From NCBI RefSeq assembly GCF_026914265.1, contig NC_069136.1, positions 23,668,051 through 23,732,050 on the forward strand: 64,000 bases of DNA, read 5' to 3'. Positions 52,090 to 64,000 of this stretch are shown here, piece by piece (positions within the stretch are counted from its first letter, which is position 1; the number at the start of each line of letters is the position of its first letter). Source of the stretch: Mya arenaria. Taxonomy: Eukaryota; Mollusca; Bivalvia; Myida; Myidae. A program made the position numbers and the translations under genes. Below the pieces are notes generated by a model, which was not told the DNA's origin, made no database searches, and worked only from the letters and a program-made list of their open reading frames with translations.

Positions 52090-55000
52090 TCATCCAAAGG
52101 TCAAGAGTAGCAAGCTAAATGCACACCACACTTTTTGAAGAGATGTCTCCAGTATTGATGCCATCAATGACGACAACGCTGCATTCAATGGTAGATTCGA
52201 ATGAAGTCGTGACGAAGAATCGAAATTAGTAGAACTCAAACAAACTCTTACCATGTTTGCACCATTTTGAGACAAAACATTTTCATACAATTCAAACTCT
52301 CCCAGATAAAAATATTTCTTCTGACTCTTGAAATACAGAACACTGTCAGAAAACATGAGATCGAACTCTGTTTCGAACATATAATTCTGATAGCAATAGT
52401 ACATTTCCGTAAAGTGATTCCAAGCCAATCTGATGTACATACGTGTTAGAAAGTTAACGTCAACGTCACTATTCGAATGCTCTAAAGAAAGAAATGGGTT
52501 CGTATATAGAACGATCTGGCTCTGATACTCCAGTACTGTCGGTTTGTTACCCTCATTGAGAACCCATCCTGGAACAGCTTTGGCTAGTTCATCTGGTGTT
52601 AAACGCCGTTCATCTCCCATTACCCAGGTTTCCCTTTTCACAAATCGCTTGCGACGAGGATAATCGAAGTATTCAGTGTCGTTGAACTCTTCTAGTGATA
52701 ACACAATAGGCTTGAAGAATCCAGCTTTCATGTACATCAAAGAATCTTCTAGGACCAACGTCCACTGTCCTACTGCCAGGATTCGGGAATCTTCTAAAAT
52801 TTGTTCTAAATTTGTTGAATCGCCAGTGTATCCAAGGAAAATAACAAGAGTTTGAAAGTATGATTCACTAATCATGTTAAATTTATATTCTGCATCCTCG
52901 TAGTATTTATATTCTGCACCCAAATATATAATTTCCCATTCGTAATGTACAGTGTGTGTTGTTTTGTTTGGAAAACGTAATAACTCTAGACAATCAGTTT
53001 TGCACAAGTCGTAAAAGTTTCTAAATGAAATCCTGTGAGTATAAGACAGCTCAATGGATACGGTGTACTTATAATGGTCCTGTAACGAAAACAATATCTC
53101 AGTAAAATAAAAAATATCCTTTCATTCAGATGTTTCATGATACTAGACAGTACATTTTATGTTTTTTTTTATTAAAATGATGGTAGCTCAGTTTGTTTCA
53201 TATAAATCATGCAACACTTAAAAGAGATATTTATGGTTGTATGTTCTTCGTAGTTTGAGAATGGAATACCTTTGCCGTACGACGCAACTTTACAATTTAA
53301 AGCAGTTTGTAGCACCCCGCGCTTAAGATCCAAAGGTCATTGATGATGTTGGTTCGTTAACCAATTCAGGCCAATGTTATTGTATTTCATCACAGCGTTA
53401 CACCATAGCATCACTGATTACAGTATACTATTTTGAGTACCATTTTAATGAAAACCAGTATTCGAATTATCTGCTTATTACTCTTCAAAATAAGATTAAC
53501 GACAATATACTGACAAACGATTAAACTCACGTGTAACGGACCGGACAGCTTGGTTCGGCTATCTAGGAGCTGACATTGTCCTACAGCATTTCTACCCTGC
53601 ATTGTTGGGCACAGAATAGGCCGGCAGTCCTTCTGAAACCATAGTAATAAAATAAACTTTTGTGGACTCTTATTTCGATAGGTAATGTTACTTTAGATTA
53701 AAACAAAAGTTGGGGGACCAAAAATAACTAAAAATTTATAGAAACCAAAATCAAAATTACAATAATTTTATTATACAATATAACATATATACTGTATCAA
53801 AGAAAATACGGATGAGAAAATACACAGCAAAGAACATGAATTATCATATTGAAGTGGAATTGATCATTATAGTTTAAGGGCTGAGTTATATTCAAAACAT
53901 AAAGGAATATAATGTTACCAGAAAAAAACAACATCAGAAAATATAACAAAAAATATATAACACAATGTATTAGAGGGGGCAAAGGATGAGTGGGTAGTCC
54001 ATGAACGATTTATACGGTACAGTATTTTATCTGGATGATTTACAGGAAGGGAATAAAATACAATATTTGCGCAATTTTATTATTCCGATGAAAGGTACCA
54101 ACTATTTAACAAGTACATGGCTGTATATTTATGGCGTGCTTGGCTGTACTAGTTTCAAAAAAATATGCATTTAGTAAATGCCGTAAGGATTTTAAAATAA
54201 AAACAAATATTAACTTGCCGTATTATCTTGATCGCAGGCTTCCGGTGCGTTGGTTGGTGTTTGTCTTTCATTCAGTCAATTAAGGGAGAGAGGTCATGGT
54301 AGTTTAGAAACATTGTAAATGGGACCATGGTGGATTACCCTTCAAAAAGCATGACCACTTTTGATGTTTCATTTTTGTTGTATATTCTGTTACATATCTC
54401 ACATAATATGTTGCTGAAAATTTTGTTTGCGTACAACTTCTGTGAAAATGAATGTTTCATTTCGAATCCTTTGATAATGTCTTTTGACGACAGATTGATA
54501 TCTTGAGGAACATTGAAAATGTAATCGTTTCTGCACAATGTTAATCTATGTAGAACACATCGGGTATTTTTTTCAAGAAAGGTATTTACAACTGCATGAT
54601 TCGAACTTTTTATAGATGGCGTAAAAAGTACCTTACATAGGTGAATGGCATTCTGATTTTGAATGAAATTTACAATGATGTTCATATTCTCTTCGTTATT
54701 TATAAACTGTTCACACTTGATCTCTGCATCCCATTCAGTTATGTTTGCCGCTGAGTGACACAGTGCGCATAATTTGTTTACGTAGATAGTTTCTGTGTAT
54801 AAAGCATTTGTTTCTGTGTATATTTCACTTACAGGCCACCCACCCCAATGCCGTATAGCAGAACGGCAATCATTTCTACAGTACTTCGCTTTCCACACTT
54901 CTCTGTCGATGTCATATTCCTCAAGTATCAATTCAATTTATTGGAAAGTATCGAAGGTAGTCGACGTTTCTGTATTTCAGTCAACGTTGTGTTCATACGT

Positions 55001-56083
55001 ATGTTGAATATCGCTGGAAGGGTCAGTCCAGAACGCCACCATTCTGTAACCAAAGGCCAAACCGTTTTTGTCGTCGATCGAAGCCTTTACACAGTCCATC
55101 TGAGAACTGGCAGAAAAGTTTGGCAGGTAACAACTTTCACGATCGTCGGCGCCCACCCCGGTAAAAACAAGAATAGTTAGTTTAGTATTGTACTATTTTA
55201 TTATATATCGGAAAACCCAAAAGCTTTGGGAGCACAAATTACTTTCAAATTCTTAAAAAGAGCCGTATCGTCTAAATTGAGACATGTCATGAATGCAAAA
55301 GGGCAGATTGACCGTAGGTGGCAATTAAGACATGATGGACAGCATTTGTGTATATAAATATATACTTAAACTGACACTCTTATTTAAAATCAATACATAC
55401 ACATGTATAATAAACACCAATTTTAACCTTTAACTACTCACAAAATAATGCATTAATGGAAAATATAAATTACTGATAATAAGATTGAAAAGGTGTATTT
55501 AATAGCAGAAAGCGCAAAAATATTAAATGATTGGTAAATGCTAAAATATTTACCGTGGTCTAATATAGTCTCATGAGGTGGAAATTCCGTGTTTTATGCT
55601 CATTTACTTTAAATTAAACTTGGTATCCTTCATAAGAACCATTGTTTTCGACATTTATTCATCCTTTTTGGTATATTAAAAGAATTGTATTAATTGTGGA
55701 AAATCTTATTCGGGAGTAGGAGTGCATCTTTAATAATCTGTATAATCGGTATTGCAGTGGTTAGAGAAGTTCTCCATTTGCAAAGACATAGACAGGCAAG
55801 ACAAGAATCATTACACTATTAATAACATACAATTGCATTAATATTATTTAACAACAAATTAAAAGTTGAACTTACTGAACTGACAGTTGCAATAAATTTC
55901 CTGTAATTCATTCGTTTCGTTCGTCCATACATTTACTGAATTACTGTTTGTCGAACCTCTTTGACATATCCCGAAAGGACAAGCTCTCAGCAATTCCGTT
56001 TCTATTGCCTCCTGTGATGTCACTGCAAAAACAAAACATGGCATAAACAAAATAGAAACTTTAAGCAATATTTCGGACAACAT
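52090..56083 (-). pseudogene. Gene B copy 2: receptor-type ectodomain, broken
   Basis: Exon 1 (56,083-55,876) encodes signal peptide MLSEILLKVSILFMPCFVFA and is open. Exon 2 (about 55,133-54,219) holds YVNKLCALCHSAANITEW but has a frame change near 55,115 and stops at 54,940-54,938 and 54,337-54,335. Exon 3 (53,632-53,531) is open and starts KDCRPILCPTMQGRNAVGQC, a cysteine pattern typical of these ectodomains just before the membrane-proximal part. Exon 4 (53,079-52,090) is open for about 330 codons, contains a basic YPRRKRFVKR stretch, and ends in hydrophobic VWCAFSLLLLTFG and a stop. No seven-helix domain follows. The end may be a lost first helix or a GPI-type tail. Exon 2 seems to use a GC donor (CG|GCAAGT). 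Confidence 0.65.
55366..55733. mobile_element. ~370 bp MITE, gene B intron 1, copy 2
   Basis: Orthologous to 18,999-19,363. TTAAACTGACACTCTTATTT at the left and GGGAGTAGGAGTGCATCTTT at the right. Confidence 0.75.
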
Positions 56084-56572
56084 GTTAAGTTCCTAAAAGA
56101 AAAGCATCATGACTCATTCTAGCTTTCAATCAGCAAAAAAATAATATGACGACAATGAAGCGATTTAAATAAGACTATACTTTATTCAATCTTAAGATGA
56201 TACATTCTGTTCGTAAATTTGACAGATCTTTTCCTTACTAATTTCTCAGTTTCATTAAATCACTTAAAAAATGTCTTTGGCATTTCTAGTAAATAATGCT
56301 TTATCAAATTTTGAAATGGCAGTCAGAGCGGTTGAGTTACGTGCTATTAAATAGAAATTATGATCGTATGTTTTTTTTTATTATAAACTATTTCTTTTAG
56401 TTATGCATGATTTTACTTTTGCTTTCGGCTAACGAACCGGTTTCAAAAAATATTTGTTCTTGAAGAACACTCACATTGTTGTACCTTTATGAGATACGAG
56501 TTAAATTAATTTCATTTTTGTATGCTAGTTTCTCTATATGCTTTAATCAGATTAATTGTTAAAAAGCTATTG

Positions 56573-56938
56573 TTAAAGTGACACTCTTATTAAAAATCAA
56601 TACATACACATGTAAAACAAACATAAATTGTGAATGATACACCCTCAACTACTAACTAAATAATGCATTTATGGAAAAAATAAATTACTTTAAACAATAT
56701 TATAACTGTGTATTTAATAGCTGAAAACGTAAATATATTAAATGATTGGTTAATGCTAAAAGATTTACTGCGATTTACTATGGTCCAATAAGGTAGAAAA
56801 CCGTTTTTTCTGCACATTTCTTCTAAAATAAACTCAGTTTCCTTTATTGTTTTAAGCATTTATTCACCATTTTTGGAATACTAAAACTGTATTGTTTATA
56901 GTGGTCAATCTTATTTAGGAGAAAGATTGCATCTTTAA
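56573..56938. mobile_element. ~370 bp MITE, upstream of gene B, copy 2
   Basis: Orthologous to 20,511-20,880. TTAAAGTGACACTCTTATTA at the left and GATTGCATCTTTAA at the right. Confidence 0.75.
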
Positions 56939-57479
56939 ATAATGTGATGTTCGGATGCCTGGTGATTCCGTATTTATTCATGTCGTTGAGAAAAGTTATA
57001 GAAAAAGAAAATGTAACGATTATACCGAAAACAGATACATGTATTATGAATAAGCTTGAGGGTTCTAGTTTTGCTGGTTTAAACATATTTATTTTATTAA
57101 ATATACAAATGACAACATATACATTTAATTCTAAATATCTAAGAATTTGATCGGAAGCTTAAAGTTTATTAAGATCATCTTCTTCTGTAGAAAGCAGTTA
57201 AAAATATGTATTTGTTGATGTTTTTTCAGGATAAGTGCATTTATAAATGTTTTAAAAAAACTTCATGTATCTTTATGTCGTAATGGAACTGAACAATATA
57301 TTGATATTTTAATCGAACAACATATATGAAAATCCAAAATATTTATAATGTAAATTGTATATATTCATGGTGTGAAAAAAATGTGTCTGTGTCTCACAAA
57401 AACAGATGAAATTTCAGTCACATTTAAATCAGCAAATATAATTGGACTCAGTGAAACCTTTTGGTACAATCAGTGTATG

Positions 57480-58500
57480 ATGTTAATTTTGGATCAGATA
57501 TTTTAAATTGGACGAAGCTATTTTACAATAAGATTCAAAGTGGATTTAATATTAACAGAAACCTCTAAAGGCCATTTGTATGCGGCATTGTTTCAAATTT
57601 GTTTACAACCTCTTTCTAACTATATTATACAATATTACCAAATAGAAGGAATTATAATTAATGTAAAACTACAAAACAAACATTTTTGCAGACGACTTAA
57701 CATTCTTTACTAATGATAGTAGACAATAATTGGAAACCCCTGTAAAGGCACAAGAAATGTGCTCTGATTGTTCAGGCCTAAACATCAACATTAATAAATC
57801 CATAATCCTCAGAGTGGGATCATTAAAAAAATAAAATACCCACTGTTGTAACACTAAAAGATTTATGGGGACTTCTGATAACGCAACTACATGAGGAATA
57901 TCTTTTACAAATAACAGACAATTGAATATACAAAAGAACAAATACAAAATCAAAGAATTCAATATTGTCTTATAACAATGGCAGCACAGAAAGCTCACAC
58001 TTATGGTAAAAGTTACGGAAGTCAAACCTTTGCGCTTCCGAAATTTATATACTCCAAGTAAACACACCATTGACGACATTACAAAACAGTTTTCATGGGA
58101 CAATAAACCGGATAAGATTAAAAGAAAATAATATGTCAAAACTAAAAATATGGAGGTCTTAAATTGACAGATATAGAACATTTTATGGGATCACTTAAAA
58201 CTCTATGGATAAAACTATATCTAGACCATATAATAGTGGGGATTGGAAAATATTTATGCACGATTTTTAAAATATGAAAATGATCTTATCATAGAATCCA
58301 ATTTAGACCAACACGATATTAAACAAATGTCTCCCCCCCCCCAAGTTTTAAACATCGATTTAAGATTTAAGATAAAAAAAATCACAGTTATCCCGTTGTT
58401 GAGTTTTGTTTACCACTTTTCATATGTTATTTTTTATTACTATAAACTTTGTCAGTTTAAAGCCGAAATAAACGTATTGCATTGTATTGTATTGTATATT
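57480..58500 (+). mobile_element. LINE reverse-transcriptase remnant, copy 2
   Basis: Collinear with 21,420-22,300 up to about 58,340. It shows a degenerate A-D-D-L-T-F box and a YGGLKLTDIEHFMGSLK block with frame breaks. From 58,340 to 58,500 the sequence ends in an AATAAA and short ATTGT repeats (58,467-58,497), like the 3' end of a non-LTR element. This tail is not seen in copy 1 and may be a separate insertion. Confidence 0.6.
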
Positions 58501-60148
58501 AAATACGACTGTATTGCACTAGATGGAAAACAGACAAGCATATTTCGATTCATGTACTGCTTGCAGATCTATGATGCGTCAATAATAAAAAAATTTTTTT
58601 TTTTAAATCAATAAACCTACCATACATATCCCATGAGGGAATGCATCTTAAAGGTTGATATATATTTAGTTGAAGTAGTCTATCTCTGTAAGCCTGTGGC
58701 TGGCTGCTCCATACTGGAAATACCTGACGTGAGTAATAGAGCGTCAAGCGTATACGAACGTTAGAATACCTACATGTTTCATATACCATTATAGCACGCC
58801 TCCAACATTAAGGACCCAACGCCATTGGTCCAGGACTCGTCATGCGGTGACCCAATATTTTTCCATATTGGGTCACCAATTTTATATCGTACCGAAATGG
58901 CGTCTATTTTCCGGTTCCGATGAATATTCCGATGAATAAATGAAACATTTTAACATGTAACGGGTTGTCGACATGATATATACGTTACTGGGTTAGTAGG
59001 TGACCCGAGGTTCGCTCTAACCCGATATGGTTTCCTTTGCCCGTATATCCCATATCGGGTCACCTACTAACCCCGTTACCTATAATATCCCTATGAATTG
59101 TTTAGCTGTATATGTATTTCGTGTTTATATGTTAGTAGCTTACTATGTCTGTTTTTCTTTGCATTCGATAACTTCGATAACATATTTGCAAAACGTGGTA
59201 GGAGTTAACGTTTTTAAGGGGCTAGACACCAGATGGTCCCAAAATCGGCAAATACATTATTTTAACAAGACAGTATTTATATGAAAGGCTACAGAAGCAA
59301 GCTTAGTAGCCGAAAGTTTAAACATAAACCCCATTTAATGGCACAGGGTAAACGCCAAAGACAAAGGACACAAAAGCAAAGCTGAGTTAACCCGTTTAAA
59401 AAAGCGCACAATGATTTCCCAGGTTATAGTGTGCATATTAAGTATGTGAAAGTCACGTGATTAGTACAGATTCAAATGTGATAAATCAGTATGTAAGATT
59501 CAATGCGTTGTACACAATGATATCAATTTAATGCAAATGTTTGACAATTTTCTTGTTTTCTTGCAATTGTATTATCTGCTGTCTAGCCCCTTTGAATGCA
59601 TAGAACATCAACGAGTCGATTCATCAACTTCCAGGTTTTTACCTTCCAGGTAGCCCCGCAGTGCCGGGTGAATTTGATGGTTTTGTCTTCGCGTAAAAAT
59701 AGCAGGGAATGGGCCTTACCTATGGTCCCTGGGTGCGGGGGCATTCGGCGGGGATTTTATCAGTAGTTTGTCGACGTCATATATATTTACTGGGTTAGAA
59801 GGTGACCCGAAGTTCGCTCTAACTCGATATGGTTTCCTTTGCCCGTATATCCCATATCGGGATCTTACCCTGGCTTGGCTGGACCGAAAGTCAAAGTACC
59901 CGCGAGGGGGGGGGGGGGTGACAATTGACTGGTGCATTAGCGTTGTACTGTTTATGATTGTTTGGTTTATCCATATTTATTACCGACCAGCGTCTTCATA
60001 TTGACCATAAGTTAATAATAAGAATGACTTGTTTTGGTTTGTAAGTTGGTATGGAAGGGCTGTGAAATTAATCCCATTCGTTGGTTGAAGACTCGTTTAT
60101 CATTATTAAAATATCCTTGAGAATAAAGACTGATTTGGAATTATACAT
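58501..60148. other. Copy 2-specific intergenic stretch with hairpins
   Basis: Holds a perfect hairpin GGTGACCCAATAT...ATATTGGGTCACC (58,837-58,868) and two copies about 790 bp apart of a ~100 bp block with GTGACCCGA, TTCGCTCTAACCCGATATGG and TTTGCCCGTATATCCCATAT (58,990-59,085 and 59,787-59,880). It also holds a fragment of the 344 bp retroposon (59,283-59,385) and a G run at 59,907-59,917. No gene is supported. Confidence 0.5.
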
Positions 60149-60152
60149 AGTG

Positions 60153-60447
60153 GTGGTGTGTAAGCTTATTTATATTCGCAACCGGGCCTTGCCCATGCGG
60201 CGAGTGCCCCGTTAAGATTGTTAGTCAGTTAAGGCTTTTGGAACATAGAGCACCGACAGACTGTAACCCTGGTTAGAGCCACCCTGGTTCTTTAACGTGC
60301 ATCAGTGTATAGCACTGTCACACGGGACCCCCATTTAACGTCCCTCCCGGAAGACGATAAGTGTTTTAGTGATTCGAAACGGAATCGAACCCGCCACCCC
60401 TGGACTGATAGTCAAGTGTGTTACCACTAGACCACGGATCCGTCACG
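60153..60447 (-). mobile_element. tRNA-derived SINE
   Basis: Read on the minus strand it begins GGATCCGTGGTCTAGTGGTA (A-box-like) and continues to GGGTTCGATTCC (B box) within the first ~70 bases, as in tRNA-headed SINEs. A ~220 bp non-tRNA body containing CCCGGAAGACG-type sequence follows. ATTATACATA repeats flank the insert (about 60,141-60,150 and 60,448-60,457). Copy 1 lacks it (about 23,290). This is not a functional tRNA gene, because the acceptor and anticodon stems do not pair properly. Confidence 0.7.
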
Positions 60448-60480
60448 ATTATACATATTGAGGACATAATTTAAGCCTGG

Positions 60481-60925
<445 letters not shown>

Positions 60926-60926
<1 letters not shown>

Positions 60927-62293
60927 AGTAAAACCCCTCCATTCAGACCACTTGTGGGATTTTGAGAAAATGGTCTTAATAGCAGGGTGGTCTTATTACT
61001 GAGTTTGTGCCGATTAATTTTGTGAACAGTCAAGGGGTGGAATTCCTTGGATTCTTACTATTTACGTGTACATGCATTACTCGGTTTTGCTAATATTGGG
61101 TTAAAGGAAATGCTAATCAAGCAGAGAAAATAAACAGTTATGTCATCTATTCATTACATCATTAATTGTTCAAATAATGACATGTATTAAAACAACACTG
61201 TTTAAATGTTCATAAAGCTCTTGAAATACAAGTACATTGTATGTGTGTATCAGTTATATATACAGAACAATGTGTCCATGGACGTTTTATCTAAAATAAC
61301 TAGCCAGTGTGGTCTGTTTACTATAAGATTTGGCTTTGACAGACTGTTTTTCAAGTTCATCCTCAACTCCAACTAAATCCTAAGAGAGATCACTCAAGTT
61401 CTTGCTCATGCAATACATTTTTAATTGAAACAGCCACTTGAGTGCATCCTGGTGAGTGTTTATCAACAATGGCTCAGTAGCCTCAGAGTCATCATCATTG
61501 TCATCATCATCAACATCACCATTGCTTGCATCATCACCAGAACACTTATCCTTTCTGGAATGTACAAGGTTCATTTCCCAGTTTTCATCAATGTCATCTT
61601 GAACCGGTATATCAACATCAACGTCCAAATACTCCTCGGCATTCATGACACTGTCAGACACAATTTTTGATTGTGCTCTACTAACTCCGCAATTGGAATG
61701 TCATCATCTTCATCATCAATATCAGTCTCACCGAACACAGTTACTCCAGCCTTCATGAAGCATTTATTCACCGTTTCTGCTTGAACTTCCTTAACAGCAG
61801 TTGAAACCCACTGAATGGCATCAAGCACTGTGATGCACTTTGACACAGTGTTAACATTCACTGCATCGTGACCAATCTTTGATACAACAGATCTCAGAAG
61901 CTTTTTTCTGTAGAACTGGCTCATGTTCTGGATTATTCCTTGGTCTAAAGGCTGAAGCTTGGAGGTTGTATTAGCTGGCAGAAACACTTATTTCACATGT
62001 GTAAGATTCAGATCACTGGGATGGGATGTTGCGTTGTCTAACAGAAGCACAACGTTCCTGCCTGCTTTTCTCATCTTACGATCAAATTTGGTAGTCAACT
62101 CTGAAAATAGCACACTATCTATCCAGGCTTTCTTGTTATATTTCCAGGTGACAGACATAGTCTCGTCTTTAATGTCACGAAATCTGCTTGGCTTGGCACT
62201 CTTTCCAATGATGAAGGGTACTCAAATTACCCTAACATGTTGACACACAGCATCACAGTTACAACGGGGTGGTAGCATATAGAAAATTTACTG
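60926..62293 (-). mobile_element. Tigger/pogo-type Tc1-mariner element, internally deleted
   Basis: Bounded by CAGTAAAACCCC at the left and TTTACTG at the right, each next to TA, with the empty site in copy 1 at about 23,755. On the minus strand the C-terminal half of a DDE transposase is visible: LLLDNATSHP (second catalytic aspartate), then FLPANTTSKLQPLDQGIIQN, the classic Tigger/jerky/CENP-B-like block, then an acidic tail (DDEDDDIPIAELVEH). The N-terminal DNA-binding half is missing. Two in-frame stops interrupt the rest (before VPFIIG, and before FLPANT). Non-autonomous. Confidence 0.85.
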
Positions 62294-62973
62294 TACTCCT
62301 AAAGTTGGCATGTTGCAAATGCATATTACCAACCAGAATCAGTTCGTTAAAGTGCGCAATAACTCTGCGTTTGGCCTTGTTTATGTCATGCATTTAACAC
62401 ATTAGTTTTCAGCTATCAAACGTCTTTCAAATGCTACCAAAAGTGTAAAACTGCTTACAAAAATATTTGGTTAGGATTAAAAAATCGCATTTTTTTAATT
62501 TAAGTTTAAAAATTGATGTTTTAGGCATTTTTCTTAAACCTTTAGTAAAGCTTTTAGCCATAAAACACTCATTTTCGAACGGAAATATGAAAATCTTCGA
62601 TCTGATCTTTTGTCAGCAGTCTTTTATCGCTGGTTTTCAGACATTTACGCAAACAAATGCTCATTCCAAGGCAAAACATATAAAAACAATTGTCAGAACG
62701 GTAAATCTGTGAGAGTGCAGCCTTAACATTTCAAAGACTTCCAATCTGCTTTAATACGACTGTATTGAAGAATGTAAATATTAGATGTGTGGGAATTAAA
62801 CTCACGCCAATTCCTTTCTAAGGTGGTCATAACTTCAAAAATGGTCTAAATCATCACCTCGTCAACTTTAGTTACAACCACCGCTTGCTCAGTTAATGGT
62901 GACCCGTTGCAAAGTTTGAAGTGACAGGTGACACGTGAACATTTGGATGCGGAGTTCGTGGCACCACGTCGTC
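62294..62973. other. Gene C upstream flank, copy 2
   Basis: Collinear with 23,757-24,775, though shorter. No exon is supported; an 81-codon frame at 62,467-62,712 has no counterpart in copy 1. Confidence 0.5.
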
Positions 62974-63288
62974 ATGAAGCTCTGCCTGATGCTGGTGTGC
63001 CACTCACTGCTCCAGCTACTGGCGAACGTCAGAGGAGACATTTCAGTCCAAGACTACAGCAAGTACACGGGAAGTTCCGCTATCACCGGGACCAGCTTAG
63101 GGAAGACGTCCGCACGCTCGGTAGTCCGCTGCAGCACGTTGTGCTCGCGTCACGAAGAGGAGAAGGGGGAACGTTGCCATGCTGCTCGCTACCATGGTGA
63201 AACACGTGCCTGTGAATTGATGTCACGTAGTGGAGAGGGGGCGGAGGAATGGCTCGTGGACGGACAATGGAACATTTATGTTATCCAG
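62974..63288 (+). CDS. Gene C copy 2, exon 1: signal peptide and PAN-like module (partial)
   Basis: A 105-codon exon with the same start and donor (CCAG|GTATGT) as 24,776-25,090. The signal peptide MKLCLMLVCHSLLQLLANVRG differs at about seven of its first eighteen residues from copy 1. The PAN-like part (RCSTLCSRHEEEKGERC, AARY, ACELMSRSGE) is nearly identical. The intron continues to the right edge, so the C-type lectin exon and its condition are unknown. An upstream in-frame ATG (62,935) would bury the signal peptide and is less likely. Confidence 0.75.
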
Positions 63289-64000
63289 GTATGTCTTTTT
63301 ATAATGTCTGGATTTTAACCGAATTTATTCAATAATGTCAGACCGGACATATTTACTTCAAACTTTAAAATGCGTTTCAAACAAAATATGACTTGTTTAA
63401 TCAAATTCTTCAAACGGTTGTTCCAATTAAAATGAAAACTGGCCCATTACTGTATACTAGAATGTTAAAGGTGATACAAGCGTTCCGATAAAGATGTACG
63501 CTACATGAACGTGAATTGGAACAGTATTGGAATAAGCGTTGCAGCGTCAAATACTGAATGTTTTAAGAAACATAAGCCACTTCATATTTCACTTTAATAA
63601 TTGTATTCGATCTGCCTCGGAATTGGTGTTAAAGAGGGCTTTACTTAGGGCCACAATCTTTTGACAGAACCCTCCCTCAGAACCGAAATTAAAATGGGTT
63701 TAAATTGTTGGCAAGGTGTTTTGGGTGTTTTTAGTCCGAAATGGTGCATTTTGAGCGTATTTTGTAACATTCTTTTCTCCGGTGTTCGAATAAAAAAGTA
63801 AATTAAGTTGAATCTAGTGGGTGCATACACTCGGCCATTTTCAATCGAAAACAACCTCGGATATATATGGACGGTTTACACTGTCTTTACATTTTACTAC
63901 GCTGCAAGTAGATCGCATAGAAATTTTATTTTGAGTAGTTAAGCCTAAGGTCTAAACTCTTATAATTCTTAATGAGTTATGCGATAAAACACTTTATCAC
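63289..64000 (+). other. Gene C intron 1, copy 2 (partial)
   Basis: Closely collinear with 25,091-25,790 of copy 1, stopping just short of where the trinucleotide tract begins. No further feature was seen. Confidence 0.7.

Noticed and set aside
60375-60443. Functional tRNA gene on the minus strand
   Set aside because: The A and B boxes are good, but the stems do not pair as in a tRNA and a SINE body follows directly.

Overview
The window is AT-rich animal DNA: split genes with GT-AG introns, secreted proteins with signal peptides, a dense load of small non-autonomous DNA transposons and SINE-like insertions, LINE remnants and long microsatellites. The protein families (PAN/apple, C-type lectin, discoidin, and an N-K-x-C-A-x-C receptor ectodomain) point to a bivalve mollusc. 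That is inference; no species marker was identified. No virus-like or LTR element was recognised.

The main architecture is a tandem segmental duplication. Copy 1 runs from base 1 to at least ~25.8 kb and copy 2 from 34,817 to the end. Collinear pairs include 1/34,817, 3,024/38,200, 9,913/45,946, 16,600/51,240, 19,749/56,083, 21,600/57,600 and 24,776/62,974. The stretch 27.6-34.8 kb has its possible counterpart beyond the right edge.

Each unit carries the same three genes. Gene A (minus strand, seven exons) encodes a secreted protein with two cysteine clusters either side of a furin-like RRRR site, and resembles clusterin. It is readable in copy 1 (about 354 aa) and broken in copy 2. Gene B (minus strand) encodes a signal peptide and a cysteine-rich ectodomain of the type found on mollusc methuselah/adhesion-like receptors. 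No seven-helix region was found, and both copies are broken, at different places. Gene C (plus strand) has a signal peptide plus PAN-like exon followed by a C-type lectin exon. The lectin exon is frameshifted in copy 1 and lies outside the window in copy 2. Between the units, on the minus strand, are a clean PAN exon and a degenerate discoidin (F5/8 type C) domain, and on the plus strand a Myb/SANT-like scrap.

Comparing the two units shows empty and filled sites for many insertions: a Tigger/pogo element, a piggyBac-like element, a 1.1 kb TIR element of unknown family, a 344 bp retroposon with an 11 bp target duplication, a tRNA-derived SINE, a 416 bp retroposon with a hammerhead-ribozyme-like core, and a ~370 bp MITE with nine copies here. 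Tandem arrays also differ between units: a 38 bp minisatellite 3' of gene A, a 20 bp E-box-like CACGTG array in copy 1 only, and a TAAG array in copy 2 only. The picture is a birth-and-death cluster of secreted or recognition genes with mobile elements active before and after the duplication.
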